43,978 nt of DNA from an uncultured Bacteroidota bacterium. GTDB taxonomy: Bacteria > Bacteroidota > Bacteroidia > Flavobacteriales > BACL11. The notes under the pieces are model-generated. The model made no database searches and was not told where the DNA came from. It saw only the letters and a list, made by a program, of their open reading frames with translations. Below, one piece after another: positions 35,230-43,672 of the stretch. A program made the translations under genes and the position numbers. Position 1 is the stretch's first letter. Each line of letters starts with the position of its first letter. The DNA is taken from NCBI GenBank assembly GCA_902514225.1, contig CABXPN010000007.1:1-43978 (forward strand), in the 5' to 3' direction.

Positions 35230-37305
35230 TTAACTTAATATATTATAAGCAATAAAAGAAGATATGTAGGCAAGTGCAGTCATATAAAAAAGTTGAATTA
35301 ATGGCCATTTCAAGCTTTTAGTTTCTCTATACACAACTGCAACAGTTGTCATGCATTGCATAGCAAATGCATAAAACAACATTAATGATATGCCAACTGC
35401 AGTTGTAAAAAATGGTTTCCCTGTTTCTAAATTCTTAGCGGATTTTAATTTCTTTTTTATAGAATAATTATCCGTGCCTCCAACACTATAAATAGTTGAC
35501 ATGGTCCCTACAAAAACCTCACGAGCAGCAAAAGATGTTATCAAGGAAATCCCAATTCTCCAATCAAATCCTAAAGGTTTAATCACTGGTTCAATTGTTT
35601 TCCCAATTATACCAGCATAGGAAGATTCTAATTTTTTTGATGAAATTAGAAGTTCTGCATTATCTACTTTGGCATAATCTTTTTCAATCTGTTCAAAATC
35701 CCCTGAAGGAGCATATGATGATAGAGCCCATAAAACAATAGAAATAGCAATAATTACTTTACCAGCATCAAACAAAAACACCTTAACTTTTTCTATAATT
35801 GTATATAGTACCGTTTTATAATCTGGAATCTTATATGATGGCATTTCCATTACATAAAAACCTCTTTCCCTTGATTTTACAATAAATTTTAGAATAAATG
35901 CTGTAGTAAGAGCCGCAATAAATCCAAGTAAATAAAAGGCCATCATCACCAATCCTTGGACATTAAAAGGCCCCCAACTTGCAGTATCAGGAATCATCAT
36001 TGAGATAATCAATGTATAAACAGGAAGTCTAGCTGAACAACTCATTAATGGAACAACAAAAATAGTAATCACTCTCTCTTTAGATGAAGAAATAGTTCTG
36101 GCAGACATAATTGCAGGTACAGCACATGCCGCACCACTTAGTAATGGTATTATTGATCGTCCATTTAAACCAAAACCTCTTAACATCTTATCCATAATAA
36201 AGGAAACTCTTGCCATATAACCGGTATCTTCTAGAAAAGCAATAAAAGCAAATAAGAATGCAATTTGAGGTATAAATATGATAATCCCACCCAATCCTGC
36301 TAAAATACCATTTACAACTAAATCATTTAAAACCCCTGGACTCATGGTATTTGCCACCCAACTGGAAAAAGAAGAAAAACCACTATCAATCCACTCCATT
36401 GGTAACTGAGACCATGAAAAAATTGCCTGAAAAATTAAGAATAAGACTAACAAGAAACATGTATATCCTAATATTGGATGTAATAATAAGTCATCAATCT
36501 TTTTTGTGAAATTCCTTTTAATTAACGCTTTGTTCTCACCAATACTTTTTAACAAGATTTTATCAATACTTTTGTATCTCCTAACAGTTTCTGTAGCAAG
36601 AGACCTTGAAGTAATAAAATTATTGGCTTTAGCCATTTTATTTAGTTCTTTTGCAACTTCATCAGAATTGTTAATGTCCTGAGAACAAAGAGACAAGAAG
36701 GTAGCATAATTGTTTTCTTTTTCTCTAATTGCATTTCCTTGCTTTATTACTTCTGGAAACAATATAGAGACATCAAAAACAATCTTTTTTGGTTTTCCTA
36801 CTTTAAGTATTTCTTCTTTTAATTGTTCTATCCCTTTTTGTTTTCTGGCATTAATCAAAACTATTGGAATTCCTAATTCTTCAGATAAAACTTCTACATC
36901 TATTACTATACCTAAATCTCTAGAAACATCTAGCATATTTAAAGCTAAAACAACTTCCATATTCAAATCAATAATTTGAGAAAGTAACAATAACGATTTT
37001 CGTAAATTTGAGGAATCGGCAACAACAACAGTAACATCTGGGTAATCTTTATTATCATTATTACAAAGAATTTGTTGTGTTACTTTTTCGTCTAATGATT
37101 TTGGATACAAACTATATGTACCTGGCAAATCGATAATTTTTGCTTTTGTTTTTTGTGAAATATCGCAACTCCCAGTTTTTTTATCTACAGTGATACCAGG
37201 ATAATTACCAACTTGCTGTTTTAAACCTGTTAAAGCATTAAACAAAGTTGATTTCCCAGAATTTGGATTTCCTGCCAAAGCAATTTTCAGTGCTTTATTA
37301 CTCAT
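35230..37305 (-). CDS. feoB: Ferrous iron transport protein FeoB
   Basis: GTP-driven inner-membrane Fe(II) importer. The cytosolic G domain has G1 GNPNSGKST, G2 GITVDKK, G3 DLPGTYSLYP and G4 NMLD. The membrane domain carries the paired Gate motifs (FLFAFIAFLEDTGYMARVSF and, later, FAAREVFVGTMSTIY) with GAACAVPAIMSAR. At 691 residues it is complete. It overlaps feoA by eight bases (37298-37305), and the SprT-like gene follows at once. Fur boxes were not evident upstream. Confidence 0.96.
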   Translation of the reverse strand: MSNKALKIALAGNPNSGKSTLFNALTGLKQQVGNYPGITVDKKTGSCDISQKTKAKIIDLPGTYSLYPKSLDEKVTQQILCNNDNKDYPDVTVVVADSSNLRKSLLLLSQIIDLNMEVVLALNMLDVSRDLGIVIDVEVLSEELGIPIVLINARKQKGIEQLKEEILKVGKPKKIVFDVSILFPEVIKQGNAIREKENNYATFLSLCSQDINNSDEVAKELNKMAKANNFITSRSLATETVRRYKSIDKILLKSIGENKALIKRNFTKKIDDLLLHPILGYTCFLLVLFLIFQAIFSWSQLPMEWIDSGFSSFSSWVANTMSPGVLNDLVVNGILAGLGGIIIFIPQIAFLFAFIAFLEDTGYMARVSFIMDKMLRGFGLNGRSIIPLLSGAACAVPAIMSARTISSSKERVITIFVVPLMSCSARLPVYTLIISMMIPDTASWGPFNVQGLVMMAFYLLGFIAALTTAFILKFIVKSRERGFYVMEMPSYKIPDYKTVLYTIIEKVKVFLFDAGKVIIAISIVLWALSSYAPSGDFEQIEKDYAKVDNAELLISSKKLESSYAGIIGKTIEPVIKPLGFDWRIGISLITSFAAREVFVGTMSTIYSVGGTDNYSIKKKLKSAKNLETGKPFFTTAVGISLMLFYAFAMQCMTTVAVVYRETKSLKWPLIQLFYMTALAYISSFIAYNILS

Positions 37306-37528
37306 CTTTTACTGTTAAAATAATATAGTTTGCATCAGAAATCCGAATACTTAATAGTAAATGAGACACAACCACAGCAATAGGGTCTGAAAAAGGAGAT
37401 TTTCTTTCCACTTCAATAGTCTGACCAGGAGTTACCCCCATTTCTAAAAGTTGTTGTTGTAAGTGATCGTCAGTAACCTCTAATAAAACACCTTTATCCC
37501 CAACATTTAAGTCTGACAATTTTTTCAT
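37298..37528 (-). CDS. feoA: Ferrous iron transport protein FeoA
   Basis: A 76-residue SH3-like FeoA protein that supports FeoB. The sequence KKLSDLNVGDKGVLLEV and LLEMGVTPGQTIEVERKSPFSDPIAV is diagnostic. A TAAATTTG box ends four bases before the start codon, so the feoAB mRNA is probably leaderless. Confidence 0.95.
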   Translation of the reverse strand: MKKLSDLNVGDKGVLLEVTDDHLQQQLLEMGVTPGQTIEVERKSPFSDPIAVVVSHLLLSIRISDANYIILTVKDE

Positions 37529-37532
37529 GATG

Positions 37533-37540
37533 CAAATTTA
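37533..37540 (-). promoter_or_regulatory. -7 box of feoA-feoB
   Basis: TAAATTTG on the minus strand, four bases before the feoA ATG. Confidence 0.55.
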
Positions 37541-37568
37541 ACTATTTAGAATCAATCTAAAGTTGAAA

Positions 37569-37706
37569 TTATAGATTAGTTTTATTAATATCTTCTGTAT
37601 TATTAGAAAAATGGGGACAATCGCAATTGTTTTTCTTTAAAACTTTACAGTCAGAAAAAAGTAAAGAAATAAAAAACATTAAGCTAAAAAATAGTAGTCT
37701 TTTCAT
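37569..37706 (-). CDS. 45-residue cysteine-rich exported peptide
   Basis: ATG-initiated frame with a signal-type N-terminus (KRLLFFSLMFFISLLFSDC) and a short mature part containing KKNNCDCPHFSNNTED. Cys20 lies where a lipobox cysteine would, but Asp at -1 is unusual, so lipidation is uncertain. The CDCPHF motif looks metal- or disulfide-prone and resembles small flavobacterial lipoproteins I recall. A TATTTTTG box lies six bases before the start. It is just upstream of feoA on the same strand and may or may not relate to iron. Confidence 0.6.
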   Translation of the reverse strand: MKRLLFFSLMFFISLLFSDCKVLKKNNCDCPHFSNNTEDINKTNL

Positions 37707-37712
37707 AAGGTT

Positions 37713-37720
37713 CAAAAATA
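37713..37720 (-). promoter_or_regulatory. -7 box of the 45-residue peptide gene
   Basis: TATTTTTG on the minus strand, six bases before the ATG at 37706. Confidence 0.5.
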
Positions 37721-37780
37721 TATAAAATATCTAACTCAATAACTATTTCTGTATTGCAAATTATTTTTACTTTTACATTA

Positions 37781-38521
37781 ATGTTTAATGCAATAAAAAA
37801 TTTAGGAAAGTATTTCATAATGATGGGGAAAGTATTGAATCCTCCCGAGAAATCTTCCATGTTTTTCAATCAATTAAAACTAGAGATATCTAAAATTGGT
37901 TTAAGCTCAATTGGTATTGTTATTATTATCTCATTTTTTATAGGAGCGGTAGTTGCAATCCAGCAATATATTAATTTATCCAATCCTATCTTCCCTAATT
38001 ACACTATCGGATTAGTAACAAGAGACGCTTTAATACTAGAATTAGTACCTACAATGTTAGGATTAATTTTAGCAGGGAAAATAGGATCGAGCATTGCATC
38101 CGAAATTGGAACAATGAGGGTAAGCGAACAAATTGACGCTTTAGAAATAATGGGAATCAATTCTGCTTCTTTTTTAATCCTCCCGAAAATTATTGCGGCT
38201 ATGATTTTCTTTCCTTTACTTATAATTTTAAGTATCTCGATAGGAATAATCGGAGGATGGTTAGGAGGTTTATCAGTTGGAGTTACAACATCTAACTATG
38301 TATTAGGAATTCAATATGAATTTATTCCGTTTTATGTAACTTATGCTCTTATTAAAACAACCGTTTTTGCATTTCTTATCACATCCATTTCTGCATACTT
38401 TGGTTATCACACAAAAGGAGGAGCAATAAGCGTAGGAAAATCAAGCACAAAGGCTGTAGTTTATAGTAGTATTTTTATTCTAATTTTCAATTATATACTA
38501 ACTGATTTAATTCTTTCATGA
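37781..38521 (+). CDS. mlaE: MlaE-family ABC transporter permease
   Basis: Permease of a Mla-type lipid-transport ABC system linking inner and outer membranes. The 246 residues show about five to six helices and the family stretch LVTRDALILELVPTMLGLILAGKIGSSIASEIGTMRVSEQIDALEIMGIN. The frame opens at TTG 37754, but the ATG at 37781 matches the family start. A near-consensus box, TATTTTTA, lies at 37762-37769. It overlaps the ATPase gene by ATGA. The MCE substrate-binding protein is not in this window. Confidence 0.92.
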   Translation: MFNAIKNLGKYFIMMGKVLNPPEKSSMFFNQLKLEISKIGLSSIGIVIIISFFIGAVVAIQQYINLSNPIFPNYTIGLVTRDALILELVPTMLGLILAGKIGSSIASEIGTMRVSEQIDALEIMGINSASFLILPKIIAAMIFFPLLIILSISIGIIGGWLGGLSVGVTTSNYVLGIQYEFIPFYVTYALIKTTVFAFLITSISAYFGYHTKGGAISVGKSSTKAVVYSSIFILIFNYILTDLILS

Positions 38522-39270
38522 TTGAAGTAAAAAACATACATAAAGAATTTGGAGACAACTTAGTTTTAAATGATATTTCATTTAATTTTAAACAAGGAAA
38601 TACTAATCTAATTATTGGTGAAAGTGGTTCTGGGAAAACTACATTATTAAAAATTCTGATAGGATTACATCATCTTGATAGTGGTACGATAATGTATGAT
38701 GGTAGAGTTTTTAATGAGATGAAATTAAAAGAAAAAAGACTACTAAGACAAGAAATTGGAATGTTATTCCAAGGAGGTGCTTTATTTGATTATTTGACTG
38801 TTGAAGAAAATATAAAATTTCCACTTACAATGTTTACTGACCAATCAGAGGAAGAAAAATTAGAAAGAGTAAATTTTTGTTTAAAAAGAGTAAATCTTGA
38901 AAATAAAAACCAGTTAATGCCATCAGAGCTAAGTGGAGGAATGTTAAAGAGAGTTGCTATCGCAAGAGCCATTTCAATGCAGCCAAAATACTTGCTTTGT
39001 GATGAGCCAAATTCAGGTTTAGATCCAAAAACTGCAATAGTTATTGATAATTTAATTCAGGAAATAACGGAAGAATATAACATTACAACTATTGTTAACA
39101 CGCATGACATGAACTCTGTAATGGAGATTGGTCAAAATATTGCTTTTATACATGATGGAGTAATTTGGTGGGAAGGAAACAAAGAAGACCTTATTCATTC
39201 TAACAACAAAGAATTAAATGACTTTGTATTTGCCTCAGAGCTTTTTAAAAGATTGAAACTTTCATCATGA
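38518..39270 (+). CDS. mlaF: MlaF-family ABC transporter ATPase
   Basis: ATPase partner of the MlaE permease. Walker A GESGSGKTT, Q-loop FQGGALFDYLTVEENI, signature ELSGGMLKRVAIARA and Walker B YLLCDEPNSGLDP are present, with switch His in NTHDMNSV. The 250 residues are standard. ATGA overlaps at both ends (with mlaE and rsmA) show tight coupling. Confidence 0.93.
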   Translation: MIEVKNIHKEFGDNLVLNDISFNFKQGNTNLIIGESGSGKTTLLKILIGLHHLDSGTIMYDGRVFNEMKLKEKRLLRQEIGMLFQGGALFDYLTVEENIKFPLTMFTDQSEEEKLERVNFCLKRVNLENKNQLMPSELSGGMLKRVAIARAISMQPKYLLCDEPNSGLDPKTAIVIDNLIQEITEEYNITTIVNTHDMNSVMEIGQNIAFIHDGVIWWEGNKEDLIHSNNKELNDFVFASELFKRLKLSS

Positions 39271-40022
39271 GAAAGGTAAAAGCAAAAAAACATTTAGGAC
39301 AACACTTCCTGAATGATCAAAATATTGCTGAAGACATTGTAAATCAATTAGTCCCTGTAAACAACACTATACTAGAGATAGGACCCGGAATGGGAGTTCT
39401 TACACAGTTTTTAGGAAAGCAAGAAACCGATCTTAGAGTTGTAGAAATTGATAGAGAATCTGTTTTCTATTTAAGATTACATTATCCTAAATTACAAATT
39501 ATAGAAGGTGATTTTTTACAACTAAACTTTGATGAGATAACAGATGAAAACATTTCTGTTATTGGAAACTTCCCATATAATATTTCTTCTCAAATTTTAT
39601 TTAAAGCTTTTGAAAATAGAGACAAAATTACAGAGGTTGTTGGCATGTTTCAGAAGGAAGTCGCTGAGAGAGTAGCTAGTGTAAAAGGGAAAAAGAAAGG
39701 AATTTTGAGTGTTTTTCTGCAGGCATTTTACGATATTGAGTATTGTTTTACTGTAAATGAAGATGTTTTCACCCCACCTCCAAAAGTTAAATCCGGAGTA
39801 ATAAAAATGATCCGAAATGACAGAAAAAAGTTAGATTGTGATGAAAAGTTATTTATTAGAGTTGTAAAAAGTGGATACAATCAGAGAAGAAAAACTTTGA
39901 GAAATGCGCTAAAAGCCTTTTCTTTGAACACAAATTCTGAAACAGAAAAACTTTTAGAAAAAAGAGCTGAACAATTAGATGTAGAAGACTTTATTATTTT
40001 AACAAAAAATGTCAGAGGATAA
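39267..40022 (+). CDS. rsmA: 16S rRNA dimethyladenosine transferase RsmA/KsgA
   Basis: Dimethylates the two adenines of the 3'-terminal 16S rRNA hairpin. The conserved N-terminus AKKHLGQHFLND, SAM-binding EIGPGMGVLT, acidic GDFLQLNFDEI and the catalytic NFPYNISSQI are all present in a normal 251 residues. It overlaps mlaF by four bases and mgtE by 14. Confidence 0.96.
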   Translation: MRKVKAKKHLGQHFLNDQNIAEDIVNQLVPVNNTILEIGPGMGVLTQFLGKQETDLRVVEIDRESVFYLRLHYPKLQIIEGDFLQLNFDEITDENISVIGNFPYNISSQILFKAFENRDKITEVVGMFQKEVAERVASVKGKKKGILSVFLQAFYDIEYCFTVNEDVFTPPPKVKSGVIKMIRNDRKKLDCDEKLFIRVVKSGYNQRRKTLRNALKAFSLNTNSETEKLLEKRAEQLDVEDFIILTKNVRG

Positions 40023-41358
40023 CGAAATAAATAGAGAATTATTAGAGAACTTATATTCTTTGATTAAGGGTAAATCTTCTGAAAAAATTAAAGATATAAT
40101 CTGTGATTTACACATTGCAGATGTTGCTGAAATTATTGAAGACCTTTCAATAGAACAAGCTAATTTTGTTTTTCAGTTAATGGATGAAGAAAAGTCTGCC
40201 CTGGTATTAATGGAATTGGAAGAAGACACTAGAGAAAATCTTCTTTCCTTCTTGTCTGCCAAAGAGATAGCAACTGAAGTAATTGAAAACTTAGAATCTG
40301 ATGACGCTACTGATGTAATATCAGAACTCCCGGAAGAACAGAAGGAAGAGGTTCTGTCTTTAATTGAAGATGATGAACATGCATCAGATATTGAGGATCT
40401 TTTAAATTATGAGGAAGACACTGCAGGTGGTTTGATGGCAAAAGAACTAATTAAAGTAAACGAAAATTGGACTACTTTAAGATGTTTGAAGGAAATGCGA
40501 AAGCAAGCTACACAGGTAAAGAAAGTACACACTATTTATGTTGTAAATGAAGAGGACAAATTAGTAGGGACATTATCCTTAAGGAAATTATTATTAACTG
40601 AAAACAGAATAAATATAAGTGAAATTACAAATTACGAAATAATTTCTGTTTTAGCTTCAGTAGATGATGAAGAGGTTGCAAATATCATGAACAAATATGA
40701 TTTAATTGTAATACCTGTTATAGATAAAGGTGGTGTATTATTAGGTAGAATTACAATTGATGATGTAATGGATGTAGTGAAAGAAGAGGCTGAGAAAGAT
40801 TATCAGATGGCTTCAGGTATTTCGGAAGATGTTGAATCTTCTGATAGTATATTTCAACTCACTAGAGCCAGATTACCTTGGTTACTAATCGGATTATTTG
40901 GTGGGATTTTGGGAGCGAAAGTAATTGGTGTTTTTGATATTGAAGAAAATATTGAACTTGCATTTTTCATACCACTAATTGCAGCTATGGGAGGAAACGT
41001 TGGAGTACAATCTGCTGCTATTGTAGTACAAGGAATTGCTAATGAAAGTATCAGAATAAATTCAATTCTTAGTAGATTATTAAAAGAATTTGGAGTAGCA
41101 TTATTAAATGGAATTATTTGTTCCTTCCTAATTTTCGGAACTACTTATCTGCTAGGATATGATATGAATCTGAGCATTACAATAAGCTTATCTTTACTTG
41201 CGGTTATCATATTTGCCGCATTGTTCGGAACATTTGTCCCTCTTACTTTGGACAAATACAAGATTGACCCTGCACTTGCAACAGGTCCTTTTATTACTAC
41301 GGTAAACGATATATTAGGACTTTATATTTACTTCCTAATAGGTCAATATTTTTTATAA
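40009..41358 (+). CDS. mgtE: Magnesium transporter MgtE
   Basis: A Mg2+ channel with a cytosolic N-domain (helical, acidic, roughly residues 1-130), tandem CBS domains (about 135-260; DTAGGLMAKELIKV and GRITIDDVMDVVKEEAEKDYQ) and five C-terminal helices with GLFGGILGAKVIGVF and FFIPLIAAMGGNVGVQSAAIVVQG. The 449 residues are complete. The ATG lies inside the end of rsmA. Confidence 0.95.
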   Translation: MSEDNEINRELLENLYSLIKGKSSEKIKDIICDLHIADVAEIIEDLSIEQANFVFQLMDEEKSALVLMELEEDTRENLLSFLSAKEIATEVIENLESDDATDVISELPEEQKEEVLSLIEDDEHASDIEDLLNYEEDTAGGLMAKELIKVNENWTTLRCLKEMRKQATQVKKVHTIYVVNEEDKLVGTLSLRKLLLTENRINISEITNYEIISVLASVDDEEVANIMNKYDLIVIPVIDKGGVLLGRITIDDVMDVVKEEAEKDYQMASGISEDVESSDSIFQLTRARLPWLLIGLFGGILGAKVIGVFDIEENIELAFFIPLIAAMGGNVGVQSAAIVVQGIANESIRINSILSRLLKEFGVALLNGIICSFLIFGTTYLLGYDMNLSITISLSLLAVIIFAALFGTFVPLTLDKYKIDPALATGPFITTVNDILGLYIYFLIGQYFL

Positions 41359-41359
41359 A

Positions 41360-42292
41360 ATGAAAATCCTGTTTATTGATAAAGTTCATCCTCTTTTAAA
41401 AGAAAGATTAGAAGATAAAGGGTTTAAATGCACAGAGGAATATTCAGAAACTAAAAAGGAAATTGAAAAAACAATTTACCTTTATGATGGTATTATTATC
41501 AGAAGTAGATTTGAACTTGACAAACACTTTCTTGATAAAGCAACAAAACTCAAATTCATTGCACGAGCAGGAAGTGGACTAGAGAACATAGATACTAAGC
41601 ACGCACAAAGTAGAAACATAAAATGCTACAATGCTGCTGAAGGAAACCGACAATCAGTAGCGGAACATGCACTAGGAATGATACTTTCTTTATTTAATAA
41701 CCTTAATAAATCTGACCAAGAGGTAAGAAACGGAATTTGGGAAAGAGAAGAGAATAGAGGTATCGAACTTTCTAGGAAAACTATAGGAATTATTGGTTTT
41801 GGAAATAACGGATCAGCATTTTCAGAAGTCCTAAAAGGATTTAATGTAACCATATTAGCCTTTGATAAATACCTTAAAAAATACCCACACAAAAGTAGCA
41901 TGGAAAATATCTTTAAAAAGGCAGATATTGTAAGCTTACACATTCCTTTAACAGAGGAAACTACTTATTTGGCAGATGATAAGTTCGTTAATAGTTTTGA
42001 AAAAGGTATTTATCTTATAAATACGGCTAGAGGAAAATGTGCAAATACCAAAAGCATAGTAAAAGGAATTAAAAATGGAAAAATTAAGGGAGCTTGTTTG
42101 GATGTGCTTGAACAAGAAAAAACTTCATTTGAGGATATTAGCAAGGAAGGATTTACTCCAGAATTACAATACTTAATTGATAGCGATAAAACTATCCTAT
42201 CTCCTCACATTGCAGGTTGGACTGTAGAAAGTAATATAAAAATTGCTGAGGTGTTGTTTAATAAGATTACTGCTTCTCCTCTATCAGAATAG
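41360..42292 (+). CDS. D-isomer-specific 2-hydroxyacid dehydrogenase, phosphoglycerate dehydrogenase-like
   Basis: A 310-residue NAD-dependent dehydrogenase. The Rossmann loop IGFGNNGSAF is present. Catalytic Arg lies in NTARGKCANT, Glu in LDVLEQEKTSF and His in SPHIAGWTVES; the GSGLENID and QSVAEHALGM blocks are also present. It resembles the short SerA type without ACT domain, but the substrate is not proven. It is the last gene of the mlaE-led operon, one base after mgtE, and overlaps the convergent cysteine-rich gene fragment by 26 bases. Confidence 0.88.
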   Translation: MKILFIDKVHPLLKERLEDKGFKCTEEYSETKKEIEKTIYLYDGIIIRSRFELDKHFLDKATKLKFIARAGSGLENIDTKHAQSRNIKCYNAAEGNRQSVAEHALGMILSLFNNLNKSDQEVRNGIWEREENRGIELSRKTIGIIGFGNNGSAFSEVLKGFNVTILAFDKYLKKYPHKSSMENIFKKADIVSLHIPLTEETTYLADDKFVNSFEKGIYLINTARGKCANTKSIVKGIKNGKIKGACLDVLEQEKTSFEDISKEGFTPELQYLIDSDKTILSPHIAGWTVESNIKIAEVLFNKITASPLSE

Positions 42293-43459
42293 CAATCTCT
42301 TCTCCCATTCTTTTCATGGATTCCATTGCTTCATTTAAGGATTTATTTGCAGTATCTTTTACTCCACTAAAAGTGGAACCAATAGAATTAAACATTTTGT
42401 TATAATAAGAAATTCCATTATTCATGTTTTCAGAAAAAGTATTTAAATATCTATCTGATCTCCTACCCCAATCCACTTTATGTTCCTCTATCTTTTTTGA
42501 TAAATACGTTAGATACATATTTAATTCATTAATAAACATACTTGGTCTATCCTCTCTAACAATTCCATTATCATCATGATAAATATGATAAGACATATCT
42601 TTTAAACTCAATTCTTTATCAAAATAAGCCATATTTGGTCCTGGACAAATAGAAACTCCTTTACTTTCTCTAGTTTCTACTCCATAATTAATAACTGCAG
42701 TTGCAGCTAATCCCATACAAAGACAGGATTTTTCGGTAATAGCTACAGAAATTCCTTGTTCGTTAATTTTATTTTTTTGATATAATCTTGATGCGGTACA
42801 AACACCCTCAGTTCCATATTCGTTACTTAATGCTAAAAACTTTCTTGGACAAGGACTACCTGGTTTCCCATCTGCAATTTTTTGTTCTTTCTCTACATCT
42901 TTGGAAGAATCTCTTAAGTTATTGAAAGGAACACCTAGTGGAGAAACACTACTTAAATACAAATCTTTTTCCTTTGCCTCTTGTAACTGTTTTCTGGTTG
43001 CAGCATCCACTGTTGTTGCTTCAGGAACTAATAAAAATGGAGTTCCCCATCCTACTGAATCTAAATTATATTCATCTATCAAAAAGTTATGTTCTTCTGA
43101 TGTAGCTACACCTCCCTGAGCAGTTACTTTAATTGGTAAACTTTTTGGTACAATTCTTCCTTCAGTTTCTAACGCACCCTTGCATACTTCAAAAGTTTCA
43201 TCAATTAACTCTTGTCTTCTATCTTTAAACTCTGCTAAAATCGGACCCATTAAATATCCATCAGTTGCAAATGCATGTCCTCCACAATTTAAACCTGATT
43301 CTATTCTATATTCAGAAATCCATAAGCCTTTTTTGGCTAAAAATTTCCCTTGAATAACTGCAGATCTGAAATCAGAAACTTTTAATACAATCTTCTTTTT
43401 GATATATCCGTTTTCATCCGGGAAGAAATCTTCAAACTGAGTAATATATCCATATAATC
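42267..43459 (-). pseudogene. C-terminal part of a conserved cysteine-rich protein, 5' end replaced
   Basis: A frame of about 396 residues, open from near 43478 to the stop at 42267. It begins RLYGYITQFEDFFPDENG and contains GLNCGGHAFATDG, AQGGVATSEEHNFL, DSVGWGTPFLLVPEATTVD, GSPCPRKFL, CTASRLY, KSCLCMGL and ICPGPNMAYF. I recognise these as the C-terminal two thirds of an unnamed ~600-residue Bacteroidota family with likely Fe-S or other metal cysteines; its function is unknown to me. The upstream part is not its own N-terminus. Instead the sequence continues, one base out of frame, into a phosphofructokinase-like start. The first in-frame ATG is only at 43250, inside the conserved core. Confidence 0.75.
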
Positions 43460-43462
43460 TCT
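43451..43462. other. Rearrangement junction between two unrelated gene fragments
   Basis: Left of this point the minus strand reads the cysteine-rich protein. Right of it the minus strand reads the start of a phosphofructokinase-like gene. Both frames are plausible up to about AGATTAT (43454-43460, minus strand), which could encode either side and may be a microhomology at the join. Confidence 0.65.
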
Positions 43463-43560
43463 GCTTCTGGGTAGTTGTTTAAGTAATTTTCAGTTAATCT
43501 CCCAATAGATGAAGATAAACATGGAGCGATTCCCCCTGATGTTAAAAAAGCTATTTTCAT
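43453..43560 (-). pseudogene. 5' fragment of a phosphofructokinase-like gene
   Basis: About 35 codons beginning MKIAFLTSGGIAPCLSSSIG and running to YPEAEII, which matches the nucleotide-binding start (LTSGG) of the phosphofructokinase superfamily; the GIAPC variant is that of a divergent Bacteroidota subgroup. After it the frame hits a stop within ten codons, and the rest of a ~400-residue kinase is absent. The start lies 113 bases from the divergent start of the next gene. Confidence 0.7.
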
Positions 43561-43647
43561 TAGTAATAAGTTTATGTATGCAAATATCGTATTTTTATCT
43601 AATTAGTAAATAATTATCGGTATTCTATTTTTAATTGACTCAAGTTG

Positions 43648-43655
43648 TATATTTG
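43648..43655 (+). promoter_or_regulatory. -7 box of the rightmost gene
   Basis: TATATTTG, 17 bases before the ATG at 43673. The opposite strand has a near match (one base off) for the phosphofructokinase-like gene. Confidence 0.5.
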
Positions 43656-43672
43656 CCATCAAATTTTAATAA

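Noticed and set aside
37529..37780. Fur box upstream of feoA or the small peptide
   Set aside because: No convincing GATAAT-type inverted repeat could be read in this AT-rich spacer.
42267..43250. A normal 327-residue gene starting at the ATG at 43250
   Set aside because: The conserved frame continues upstream (GLNCGGHAFATDG and FEDFFPDENG), so this ATG is an internal methionine.
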